A program made the position numbers and the translations under genes. From the NCBI GenBank assembly GCA_016937695.1, contig JAFGWC010000137.1:1-44310 (forward strand): a DNA stretch of 44,310 bases. Direction: 5' to 3'. A model generated the notes under the pieces. That model made no database searches and was not told where the DNA came from. It saw nothing but the letters and a program-made list of their open reading frames with translations. This document shows positions 9,622 through 17,353 of the stretch, in pieces. Within the stretch, counting starts at the first letter, position 1. Every line of letters begins with the position of its first letter. The DNA is from Bacteroidales bacterium (GTDB lineage Bacteria > Bacteroidota > Bacteroidia > Bacteroidales > NBLH01).

Positions 9622-10280
9622 GCTAAAAATCTATTTAGCCTTTTATTTAATGAAAATAATAAAACTAATAATAAAAAAATAAATGGGACTAATATGTTAA
9701 AGTTTATTGGCTGAGAAATGCTTTTGTTTATTAAATATCCACTGTAAACATTTATAAAAACAACAGGTAAAAAACCAATTGCAGAGCCTAAAATATATTT
9801 TGATGTCTTGATTTTTGTAAATCCGAAACTGTAATTTAAAATTGATGACGGAACAATATAAATGGCTCGTAAAATAATAATTAACAGCAAACCTTTCTTA
9901 TCTATTTGATTATTAAGCTTTTCAATTAGCTTTTTATTGCCAAACTTTTTATTAAACTTATCTCTAAATAAATATCTAACACTTATAAAAGTAACTGTTA
10001 AGCCTGCCATTGTTGCAATCCATGCAAATATAAATCCGTAAAATATACCAAATACATAGCCTGAAAAAATTGTGAAAAATACTCGTGGTATTGCAGCTAT
10101 ATTAAAAAGTATATATAAAATTATCATATAAATGGCTGCGATATTTCCCAAACTAAGAAAATAGTTTCTTAAATTATTGATGTTTTCAATTGTAAGTAAT
10201 TGATTTACTTTAAAATAAAAAAACAAAAAAATCAATAAAGAAATTGTTAAAAGATATAATATCTGAAGGTAAAATTTCAT
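9618..10280 (-). CDS. TVP38/TMEM64 (DedA-type) membrane protein
   Basis: 220 residues with about five or six hydrophobic segments. The family signature is visible: SGYVFGIFYGFIFAWIAT (Gly-rich re-entrant region), then TVTFISVRYLFRDKF and AIYIVPSSILNYSFGFT, where TVP38/DedA proteins have a conserved Arg and Pro. These inner-membrane proteins are implicated in lipid scrambling or transport and envelope homeostasis. It follows rlmN by 35 bases on the same strand and is probably co-transcribed. Its TAA (9618-9620) overlaps the TAG (9619-9621) of the convergent ABC exporter, and the exporter's terminator lies in its last codons. Confidence 0.85.
   Translation of the reverse strand: MKFYLQILYLLTISLLIFLFFYFKVNQLLTIENINNLRNYFLSLGNIAAIYMIILYILFNIAAIPRVFFTIFSGYVFGIFYGFIFAWIATMAGLTVTFISVRYLFRDKFNKKFGNKKLIEKLNNQIDKKGLLLIIILRAIYIVPSSILNYSFGFTKIKTSKYILGSAIGFLPVVFINVYSGYLINKSISQPINFNILVPFIFLLLVLLFSLNKRLNRFLA
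9620..9645 (+). terminator. Intrinsic terminator of the ABC exporter
   Basis: AGGCTAAA (9620-9627) pairs perfectly with TTTAGCCT (9634-9641) around a 6-base loop, followed by TTTATTT. The hairpin begins at the exporter's stop codon and lies inside the 3' coding end of the convergent TVP38 gene. Confidence 0.75.
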
Positions 10281-10315
10281 TAAATTTTAATATGTTTTAA
10301 AAATATCATTTCTAA

Positions 10316-11356
10316 TTATCCTTTTTCAAGCAAAGCTTTTGTTGAAAGCAAACCGCAGGCAGCATCAATATCTAAACCACGCGAAGCTCTAATTGTAGTG
10401 AAAATGCCTTTATCTCTTAATTGACTTTGAAATTCTAATATTGCTTCATCGGCAGAGCCTGAAATGTCAATTGTAGGAACAGGATGAAAACGTATTAAAT
10501 TTATTTTACATTTAATACCATTTAGTATTTTTGCAAGCTCATTAACGTGTTTTTTTGTATCATTAAAATCTTTAAACATTATATATTCAAAAGAAACACG
10601 TCTATTTCTGCTAAAATCCCATTCTTTTATTTCTTGTAAAATTCTTTCAATTGGTTGAGCTTTTTGAATAGGCATTATCTTTTGTCTTTCATCATCAAAC
10701 GGATTGTGCAAACTTACTGCTAAATTGCATTCGCTTTTTTGAAGAAACTTTTTTAATGCATCTAAAATGCCAATAGTGGAAACTGTAATTCTTTTTGGGC
10801 TCATCTCAAATCCCCAATTAGAAGTTAAAATTTCTAAAGCTTTCAGTACATTTTCAAGATTATCTAAAGGTTCGCCCATGCCCATAAAAACAATATTACT
10901 AACCTGTTCGCTTTCGTCAATACTTTTTAACTGATTTACAATTTCGCCTGCACTTAAATGATTTTGAAATCCTTGTTTTCCTGTCATACAAAAAACACAA
11001 GCCATTTTGCATCCAACTTGAGATGATACACATAGCGTATTTCTATTTTCTTCTGGAATATAAGCTGTTTCAATAAATTTTCCATTATCTGTTGCAAATA
11101 AATATTTTAATGTTCCGTCTTGCGAAGTTTTTTTATCAATTGGTTTAATTGTTCCAATAAAGTAATTTTTATTCAATATTTCTCTTGCACTCAAAGATAA
11201 ATTTGTCATTTCATCAATTGAGTTTATATTTTTTTTATATAACCAAAGAGCAATTTGTTTTGCTGTAAATCCGGGAAAATTCAACGATTCAACAATTTCT
11301 TTAAGTTCAGTTAAAGTTTTTCCGAATAAAGCAATCTTTTCTATTTTTGTATCCAT
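10316..11356 (-). CDS. rlmN: Dual-specificity 23S rRNA/tRNA A2503/A37 methyltransferase RlmN
   Basis: 346 residues, typical for RlmN. This radical SAM enzyme makes 2-methyladenosine at 23S rRNA A2503 and at A37 of some tRNAs. The cluster-binding CxxxCxxC is C116-C120-C123, followed by MTGKQGF. The family motif VFMGMGEPLDN is present, and the second catalytic cysteine is in DIDAACG near residue 334, which separates RlmN/Cfr from other radical SAM enzymes. The N-terminal FPGFTAKQIALWLYKK is the usual accessory domain. It is first in a probable two-gene unit with the TVP38 protein. Confidence 0.97.
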   Translation of the reverse strand: MDTKIEKIALFGKTLTELKEIVESLNFPGFTAKQIALWLYKKNINSIDEMTNLSLSAREILNKNYFIGTIKPIDKKTSQDGTLKYLFATDNGKFIETAYIPEENRNTLCVSSQVGCKMACVFCMTGKQGFQNHLSAGEIVNQLKSIDESEQVSNIVFMGMGEPLDNLENVLKALEILTSNWGFEMSPKRITVSTIGILDALKKFLQKSECNLAVSLHNPFDDERQKIMPIQKAQPIERILQEIKEWDFSRNRRVSFEYIMFKDFNDTKKHVNELAKILNGIKCKINLIRFHPVPTIDISGSADEAILEFQSQLRDKGIFTTIRASRGLDIDAACGLLSTKALLEKG

Positions 11357-11723
11357 TTTTTTTTCAGTAAATTCAATTTTGCAAAATAAGATATAATAAT
11401 ATTAATAATCTAAATTAATTTTTTATTTTACTGATTATTTTAAAGGTTTTTTTATGAGAATGATGAATTTATAAGAATAATTAAATAAAAGACAAACTAA
11501 TTTTAAGAGTAAATTGAATTTAATGTATTTGTTCTATTAAATTTGTTGTTTGTTATATATAATAAACTTTTGTTCGATTTTAATAATTATGGTCAATTTC
11601 GAACACTAAATTAAATTTATATCAGTAAATTATTTGATTTTACTGTTTGATTATCAATTAGTTAAATGTAGTGGCATTTGAATTGATTGATATAATCAAA
11701 TTACACGGAAATAAATATTAGAG
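11357..11723. other. Divergent intergenic region, no gene seen
   Basis: These 367 bases separate rlmN (-) from the permease (+) and are very AT-rich. The only structure noted is a 7-bp inverted repeat, TGTTCGA (11571-11577) and TCGAACA (11599-11605), separated by 21 bases. It could be an operator, but the match is short. No convincing promoter with both elements, RNA gene or small ORF was found. Confidence 0.5.
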
Positions 11724-14135
11724 ATGTTTAAAAGCTTTATAAAACTTACTTTTAGAAAAATTTTCAGAGAAAAAACTTATTCATTAATAAATATTATTGG
11801 TTTATCTGTTGGTTTAGCTTCTTTTATAATTATAATGCTTTATGTTTACGATGAATATAGTTACGATAAATACCACTCAAAATCAGATAGGATTTATAGA
11901 ATAACTAGTGTAATTGATGCAAAAGGAGTAGGCGAAGAATCATCTAGTCAGCCTTATCCTTTAGGGCCGAAACTTTTAGAAGAATATCCGCAATATATAG
12001 AAAATTCGGTTAGATTTTTTAATCTGCAAAAATCTATGTTTACAGTTAGTTATAAAGACAAAACATTTAATGAAAAACGATTTTTTTATGCCGATTCTTC
12101 AGTGTTTGATATATTTGATTTTGAGATAGTTAAAAGAAAAAAAAATGCTAATTTTAATGATGAATTTACTATAATTATTACAGAATCTACAGCCGAAAAA
12201 TATTTTGAAGATACAGACCCAATTGGGAAAAAATTAAAAATTGACAATTATTTCGAATTTGAAGTTATTGGAGTTATTAAAGATGTAAAATCACAATCAC
12301 ATTTTAAGTTTGATTTTTTAGCTTCGTTTTCTTCATTAAAACTGCTTTTTGGAAATGATTCAGAAATTGTTAAAAATTGGGTTTGGAATCCGTTTTGGAC
12401 ATATATTTTAGTAAAAGACAATGAATCTGCTCAAAAGCTTGAAGCAGATATGGAAAATTTTGTTAAAAAATATTTTGATATGGGAAAAAACGAAACTTTT
12501 ACATTAAAACTTCAGCCTTTAACAGATATTCATCTAAAATCGCAACTTGATTACGAAATTGAAAAAAACAACAATGAAAAATATGTGAACATTCTTGTAA
12601 TAATTGCCATACTTATTTTAATAATTGCGGCTATTAATTTTATTAATTTGGCAACTGCAGGAGCTGCTAACAGAGCCAAAGAAATTAGCATTAAAAAAAT
12701 TGTCGGTGCAAGCAGATTTCAATTGCTAATTCAATTTTTAACCGAGTCTATTATAATGGCTTTTTTAAGTTTAATTGTTGCAATTTCATTAGTTGAACTG
12801 TTTTTACCGGCGTTTAGTATGGTTTCAGGAAAAGAAATTACAACCGATTTTAGATTTAAAACAGAAACTATATTAATGCTTATAAGTCTTGGCATTTTTA
12901 CAGGTTTTTTATCAGGGTTTTATCCTGCATTATTTTTATCTTCATTTAAACCAATAAAGCTTTTAAAAGGAAATTTTAGATTAGGCACAAATTCCACAAA
13001 ATTTAGAAAAGTATTGGTTTTTGTTCAATTTTCTATTTCTATTGTGCTGATTATTAGTACAATAGGTATTTTCAAACAATTAAAATATATACACAATGCT
13101 GATTTAGGATTTGAGAAAAAAGAAATTATTTTAATTAATACGGAATATTCAAGATTAGCTCATTATTATACAAAATTTAAAAACGAATTAGTCAAAAAAA
13201 AATATATTAAATATGTTACCGGAATGGACTATATTTTAGGTTCCAGCCATAATACATATGCATTTAAAGCAGAAGGTTTTTTTAATGATATTCAATTTTA
13301 TCCAGCACTTACTGTAAGAGATGATTTTGTTAAAACATTTGATATTAAGATAGTTGAAGGCTCAGATTTACCAAAAGATGAAACTGAAGCTTCAAATTAT
13401 ATACTTGTAAATGAAGAAATGGTTAGCTATTTAGGCTTAGAAAAAAATTCTGAGATTATTGGAAAAGTGTTTCTTTCAGGCGAACAAGCAAAAAAAGTAA
13501 TTGGCGTTTTTAGTAATGTAAACATTACTTCTCTTCACACAAAAGTAGAACCTTTTATTATTAGTATTATAGACCAAAAAGAGTTAAGAGGTATTCAAAC
13601 CAAATATATTGCAATTCAAGTTGAACCAGACAAATTAAAACAAAGCTTGGCAGATATTGAAACTCTATGGAATAAATTTAATGTAAACAGACCATTTGAA
13701 TATAAATTATTACAAGATGAAATAGACTCGCTTTACAAATTTGAAGATGTTTTAGGTAAATTAGCCAGAATTTTTACAATACTTTCAATACTAATTGCAT
13801 CTTTAGGAATTTGGGCGTTAACTGCCTTTATTACAGAGCATAGAACAAGAGAAATAGGAATTAGAAAAGCACTTGGAGCTTCAATTTTTAATATTGTAAA
13901 GCTTATTAATTTAGAATTTATTGTTATAATGATAGTTGCAAATATAATTGCTTGGCCAATTGCATATTTTATTTTAGAATACTGGATAAATACTTTTGCT
14001 TATAAAGCTGATGTTAATTTGTGGACTTTTGCTTTTGCAACTATAATTTCTTTCATTATTGCTATTGTTGCAATAAGCCATAAATCAATTGAAGTTGCCA
14101 GAAAAGATCCGGTGGATTCTTTAAAATATGAATAG
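11724..14135 (+). CDS. MacB/FtsX-type ABC transporter permease
   Basis: 803 residues, the common Bacteroidota double-FtsX permease. It opens with FIKLTFRKIFREKTYSLINI followed by TM1 (about 21-42), then a periplasmic MacB core domain to about residue 280. Next comes an FtsX domain with three helices (about 285-430, including AINFINLATAGAANRAKEI and the KKIVGAS signature). A further helix, a second periplasmic domain and a final FtsX domain (about 680-800, EHRTREIGIRKALGAS) follow. Such permeases pair with a LolD/MacB-type ATPase to act on lipoproteins or export substrates mechanically. No partner ATPase is adjacent, so it must use one encoded elsewhere. It stands alone and converges on the cytidylate-kinase-like gene. 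Confidence 0.92.
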   Translation: MFKSFIKLTFRKIFREKTYSLINIIGLSVGLASFIIIMLYVYDEYSYDKYHSKSDRIYRITSVIDAKGVGEESSSQPYPLGPKLLEEYPQYIENSVRFFNLQKSMFTVSYKDKTFNEKRFFYADSSVFDIFDFEIVKRKKNANFNDEFTIIITESTAEKYFEDTDPIGKKLKIDNYFEFEVIGVIKDVKSQSHFKFDFLASFSSLKLLFGNDSEIVKNWVWNPFWTYILVKDNESAQKLEADMENFVKKYFDMGKNETFTLKLQPLTDIHLKSQLDYEIEKNNNEKYVNILVIIAILILIIAAINFINLATAGAANRAKEISIKKIVGASRFQLLIQFLTESIIMAFLSLIVAISLVELFLPAFSMVSGKEITTDFRFKTETILMLISLGIFTGFLSGFYPALFLSSFKPIKLLKGNFRLGTNSTKFRKVLVFVQFSISIVLIISTIGIFKQLKYIHNADLGFEKKEIILINTEYSRLAHYYTKFKNELVKKKYIKYVTGMDYILGSSHNTYAFKAEGFFNDIQFYPALTVRDDFVKTFDIKIVEGSDLPKDETEASNYILVNEEMVSYLGLEKNSEIIGKVFLSGEQAKKVIGVFSNVNITSLHTKVEPFIISIIDQKELRGIQTKYIAIQVEPDKLKQSLADIETLWNKFNVNRPFEYKLLQDEIDSLYKFEDVLGKLARIFTILSILIASLGIWALTAFITEHRTREIGIRKALGASIFNIVKLINLEFIVIMIVANIIAWPIAYFILEYWINTFAYKADVNLWTFAFATIISFIIAIVAISHKSIEVARKDPVDSLKYE

Positions 14136-14154
14136 ATAATTTGAATTTCTAAAC

Positions 14155-14838
14155 TTAAATAAACTCTTTTTTTTTCATCAAATAAATAATAGAGTCTGTA
14201 ATTTCATCCGTTGATAATGTCATTACGTTGAAACTGACATCAAAAAAATTATTAAAATCTTTTTTTTGGGATAAAGATTCTTTCAATAAATTACGCTTTT
14301 GGTCAATTTCTGTTGCATATTTTCTCATTTCTTCTAAAGTTCTGCCTCTTTTTTGTGCTGCCATCTCAATTCGCCATTCAAAAGGTGCATGTAGTTTTAT
14401 ATGTAATGATTTTGGAATATCTCTTGAAATTATAACTCCACCCATTCCTATAATTATATTGTTGCCTTTTTCTGCAAATGATCTTACAACTTCAATAATT
14501 TTATTCTTTATTTTTGCATCACTAGTATAATATTTTTCAGAAGTACTCCATATTATACTTTCTATCACATTCATTCTTTTTCCTTCAAAAATATGTTTTA
14601 TTCTGTTTTCTTTTAGGTTTAATGCTTTGGCTGTATTTTCAAATATTTCTTTATTTATCCAAGCCCAATTCTTTTTATTATTAGTTAAATTATTTAGTTT
14701 TTCAACTAAATTTTGCGAAAGTTCTTTGGCTGAACATCCATATTCTCTGGAAATAGTAATAACCGGACCTTGCAAACTACTTTCTGAAATTGAACCCTTA
14801 TATTTATCTGTAAGGTATTTTTTTAAATTGATACGCAT
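14155..14838 (-). CDS. Cytidylate-kinase-like family protein
   Basis: 227 residues. GPVITISREYGCSAKELSQ at about 24-42 resembles the P-loop region of the cytidylate-kinase-like family (Pfam Cytidylate_kin2): a terminal strand, then ISREYG.G in place of a classical GxxGxGK. Further family features are NIIIGMGGVII, HIKLHAPFEWRI and RKYATEIDQKRN, the last resembling the LID region. Members are NMP-kinase-fold proteins in Bacteroidota and Firmicutes; few have a proven substrate, so nucleotide phosphorylation is inferred. It is transcribed alone, convergent with the upstream permease. Confidence 0.8.
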   Translation of the reverse strand: MRINLKKYLTDKYKGSISESSLQGPVITISREYGCSAKELSQNLVEKLNNLTNNKKNWAWINKEIFENTAKALNLKENRIKHIFEGKRMNVIESIIWSTSEKYYTSDAKIKNKIIEVVRSFAEKGNNIIIGMGGVIISRDIPKSLHIKLHAPFEWRIEMAAQKRGRTLEEMRKYATEIDQKRNLLKESLSQKKDFNNFFDVSFNVMTLSTDEITDSIIYLMKKKEFI

Positions 14839-15178
14839 AACTTAGATTTTTAAAACCATATTAATTCGCTTTTAGAATTTGTAAATGCCGTATATTAAAA
14901 TATTCATTTTCATGATGATATAAAGTTTCATCGCTCTAGTTTAGATTTTCTAAGATATTTTAAATATCAGCATTATTTATATTTTGCAATTAATTAGTAT
15001 ACTGGTAATTAGTAATTAAGAATATTAGAAGTTCATTTTTAATTAACAATTACTAATTTCTAATTTCTAATTGCCTGTCAATTAATGTAATCCAAATAAT
15101 TTTACGCATCACAGAGTATTTAATCCAGAGCCAACTTTATATATAAAATGGCAAACAGATTTGGGATAATAAAAATTT
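14839..15178. other. Intergenic region with AT-rich repeat, no convincing gene
   Basis: About 340 bases upstream of the cytidylate-kinase-like gene. They contain the second copy of the repeat shared with 7660-7685 (see 14992-15058). No RNA gene and no conserved reading frame were found. Confidence 0.5.
14992..15058. repeat. AT-rich repeat, copy 2, with an 11-bp inverted repeat
   Basis: Bases 14992-15017 repeat the sequence at 7660-7685, including the 17-base core ACTGGTAATTAGTAATT. Its end AATTAGTAATT (15007-15017) is repeated as a perfect inverted copy AATTACTAATT (15048-15058), giving a possible hairpin with a 30-base loop. The pattern fits the remains of a small non-coding mobile or palindromic element, but low base complexity makes chance similarity possible. 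Confidence 0.45.
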
Positions 15179-15319
15179 ATGAGTTATAGTAAATTTACGA
15201 AATTTAATTATTGCAAAAAAGCTATTAATGAAAAATTTGAAATCGAATCAAATGGTATTATAGAAGATTTATCATATTCCGAATTTATTTCGCAAAAGAA
15301 AATCGTAACAAAAAAGTAG
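15179..15319 (+). CDS. Possible small ORF of 46 residues, doubtful
   Basis: An ATG at 15179 opens a 46-codon frame ending in TAG, with a mixed, protein-like composition (MSYSKFTKFNYCKK at the start, EFISQKKIVTKK at the end). It has no signal peptide or motif I recognise. It converges on the small membrane protein gene 15 bases downstream. It may be a real small gene, a decayed remnant or chance. Confidence 0.25.
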   Translation: MSYSKFTKFNYCKKAINEKFEIESNGIIEDLSYSEFISQKKIVTKK

Positions 15320-15334
15320 AAAATAAAATTCTTT

Positions 15335-15565
15335 TTAGCAAGCGCCACAAGTAAGATTATTCTTTTGATTCGATTTTTTAATATTTTTATCGATAATTCT
15401 TTGTTGGGTGTTATAGCAGAAAATTTTTCTTTTACGCATAGTTTTATTGTGTCCTACACGTGTTTCAGGAAATTCGCCATTTTTTTTTAATATAATTGTT
15501 ACAGCAAATCCTAAAAATGCAAAAGCTAGAAGAGGTAAGGATAAAAGTAATAGTTTTATGAACAT
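15335..15565 (-). CDS. Small single-pass membrane protein conserved in Bacteroidota
   Basis: 76 residues. Residues 3-26 form one hydrophobic helix, followed by GEFPETRVGHNKTMRKRKIFC and TQQR. I recall the pattern FP.T.vG.NK....gi.C..TQ.R from short Bacteroidota membrane proteins of unknown function. It also loosely resembles the Cys-containing NqrM-type assembly factors of the Na+-NQR complex. The protein ends in CGAC, a Cys pair that could bind metal or heme. It has its own good promoter (15588-15619). Function unknown; the NqrM link is a weak guess. Confidence 0.7.
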   Translation of the reverse strand: MFIKLLLLSLPLLAFAFLGFAVTIILKKNGEFPETRVGHNKTMRKRKIFCYNTQQRIIDKNIKKSNQKNNLTCGAC

Positions 15566-15587
15566 TTTTTTCTTTTTTATTATTAGG

Positions 15588-15619
15588 CAAATATAAAGCT
15601 ATAAATACAAGTTTCCAAA
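15588..15619 (-). promoter_or_regulatory. Bacteroidota-type promoter of the small membrane protein gene
   Basis: On the minus strand a -33 TTTG (15616-15619) is followed after 20 bases by a -7 TATATTTG (15588-15595), matching TTTG / TAnnTTTG in sequence and spacing. The -7 lies 22 bases before the ATG at 15565. Confidence 0.6.
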
Positions 15620-15679
15620 AAAACAAATATCAGTAAATCACTAAAATTATTATTTTATAAATTTATTATAAATAATAAT

Positions 15680-16804
15680 TTAGTTTTTTTTAACTTCGAA
15701 ATATGATATAAGATTATCTAGTTTTTTAGAAAATTCGCTAATATCACTTGCTTTAGAATTAATTTTTTCTACTTCCTGAGAGTTTTCTTGAATCATTTTA
15801 TTTAAATCTTGAATTGAAATATTAATTTGCTGAACGCTGTTGTTTTGTTCAGCCGTGGCTAGTGCAATTTCTTTAATTAGATTAGTACTAATATTTGCTT
15901 CGTCAACAATATTTAAGAACTGTTTTCCAGAGTTCAACGAAACTTCCAAAACTTTAGCAGAAACAGCTTCTATTTCAATAGCAGCATTGTTGCTTTTTTC
16001 TGCTAATTTTTTTACTTCATTAGCAACAACTGCAAAACCTTTACCAGCTTCACCTGCATGTGCAGCTTCAACAGCCGCATTTAAAGCAAGTATGTTTGTT
16101 TGAAATGCAATATCATTTATCATTTTAATTTTTTCTGATACTTGTGTCATCGCTTCTACGGAATCTGTATTTGATTTGCTGCCTTCATTAACTGCGTTAA
16201 CTGTCTTTTTAGCAATCGATTCTGTTTTTTTTGAATTATCGGCTGTTTGTTCTATTGCAGCAGTTATTTCTTCCATTGTTGCAGAAATTTCTTCGATAGA
16301 TGCTGCTTGAGCTGAGGAGTTAGAAGAAATTGTATTCATTATTCTGTTTAAATCACCGCTTGTTTTTATTAAGTTAATTGAGTTTTGTTGTATATTATTG
16401 ATTAATTCTCTTAGGTTATTAGAAATTTTGTTTATTGAATTTGCCATTTTGCCAATTTCATCTTTCCTATTAGAATATTTTTTTGATATTTTATCAATAA
16501 TCTTTCCATTTGAAAGCTCAGTTAAATTATCAACCATATCATTAAGTGGATCTTTTACATATTTTGAGGCTATATATATACCTAGGCCAATTACAACTAA
16601 ACCTATTGGTAATGCAATTGCCTGAGAATAAGATTCATAGTGAATTCTTGCTTGTGTATTTACAGAGTCAAAAAGTATTGTAATAATCCAAATTGTGCTG
16701 ATTTGTTTGAAAACAGATTCTTTAAAAAGCAGTCTCATTAAAATTGCAGCAATTGGGATTGCGATTACAAAAAGTCTTATTGTAGAAATAAAAAACGGAT
16801 CCAT
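15680..16804 (-). CDS. Methyl-accepting chemotaxis-type signalling protein without a sensor domain
   Basis: 374 residues. Two or three hydrophobic helices (about 7-27, 36-46 and 62-80) are joined by very short loops, so there is no periplasmic ligand domain. A HAMP-like segment follows (about 81-125), then the coiled-coil MCP signalling domain. Its hairpin tip ([20 protein letters not shown], about 228-247, then [19 protein letters not shown]) is well conserved, so it should bind CheW/CheA. It presumably senses membrane state or a partner protein. No che genes are in the window. It lies downstream of the frameshifted STAS-like gene on the same strand. Confidence 0.9.
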   Translation of the reverse strand: MDPFFISTIRLFVIAIPIAAILMRLLFKESVFKQISTIWIITILFDSVNTQARIHYESYSQAIALPIGLVVIGLGIYIASKYVKDPLNDMVDNLTELSNGKIIDKISKKYSNRKDEIGKMANSINKISNNLRELINNIQQNSINLIKTSGDLNRIMNTISSNSSAQAASIEEISATMEEITAAIEQTADNSKKTESIAKKTVNAVNEGSKSNTDSVEAMTQVSEKIKMINDIAFQTNILALNAAVEAAHAGEAGKGFAVVANEVKKLAEKSNNAAIEIEAVSAKVLEVSLNSGKQFLNIVDEANISTNLIKEIALATAEQNNSVQQINISIQDLNKMIQENSQEVEKINSKASDISEFSKKLDNLISYFEVKKN

Positions 16805-16926
16805 AATAAATATATTAAAAAATTTAAAAAATTGTTAATCAGAATATTATCTTTCTGAGTAATGGTTTTTGTATATTTAGATAAATTTTATTTTAGGCTT
16901 TTTTTTTATTAATTTCAAATTAATTT

Positions 16927-17293
16927 TATTTTTCTTTAACAAGCCAATTTTTTGCTTCTTCAATACTATCTAAAGCTATAATACTGCCATCAACAAATCT
17001 ATTAACTATAGAAAGTAATACTTTTTTACTTCCAGTTAAACCAACCATAACTTTTTTTTACTATATGGTTTTGTTATTTTAGCACTGTTTTTTAAAGCTT
17101 TTAATACAGTTGATGAAGTATAAGAACCTCTTACATCAATAATTTCTAAAAGATTATACTCAGCTAATTCAACAATAAAATTTGTTGTTTCTTCAATTGC
17201 AGCAATTGAATCTAGATCATCTGATAAATTAGACCAATCAGTGTAAAATATTTTTTTGTCGTTATGCCATATAGGGAAAATTCTTTTTTGCAT
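16927..17293 (-). pseudogene. STAS/SpoIIAA-like protein, disrupted by two frameshifts
   Basis: The start (17293) encodes a good N-terminus: IFYTDWSNLSDD, ELAEYNLLEIIDVRGSYTSS, TKPYSKK. The frame is lost in an A8 run (17052-17059) and stops at 17036. One base added there restores VMVGLTGSKKVLLSIVNRF and LDSIEEAK; one more base in an A5 run (16949-16953) restores NWLVKEK and a TAA at 16927. The rebuilt 122-residue product matches small Bacteroidota STAS/SpoIIAA-like proteins (DVTGSY... VKK.A.VG.TG.KK.LL...N...EEAK.WL). Both lesions are single A losses in homopolymers, so true decay, sequencing error and frame-slippage expression are all possible. If only the first is an error, the frame instead runs on to about 16876. 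Confidence 0.7.
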
Positions 17294-17353
17294 TGACTTT
17301 AATTTTTTTAGATTTTAAAATTAATATAATTTTTTTTAAATCAAACTATTAAG

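Noticed and set aside
14228-14530. A 100-codon + strand frame opposite the cytidylate-kinase-like gene
   Set aside because: It lies entirely inside a gene with recognisable family motifs on the other strand and its product has no domain; it is a shadow frame.
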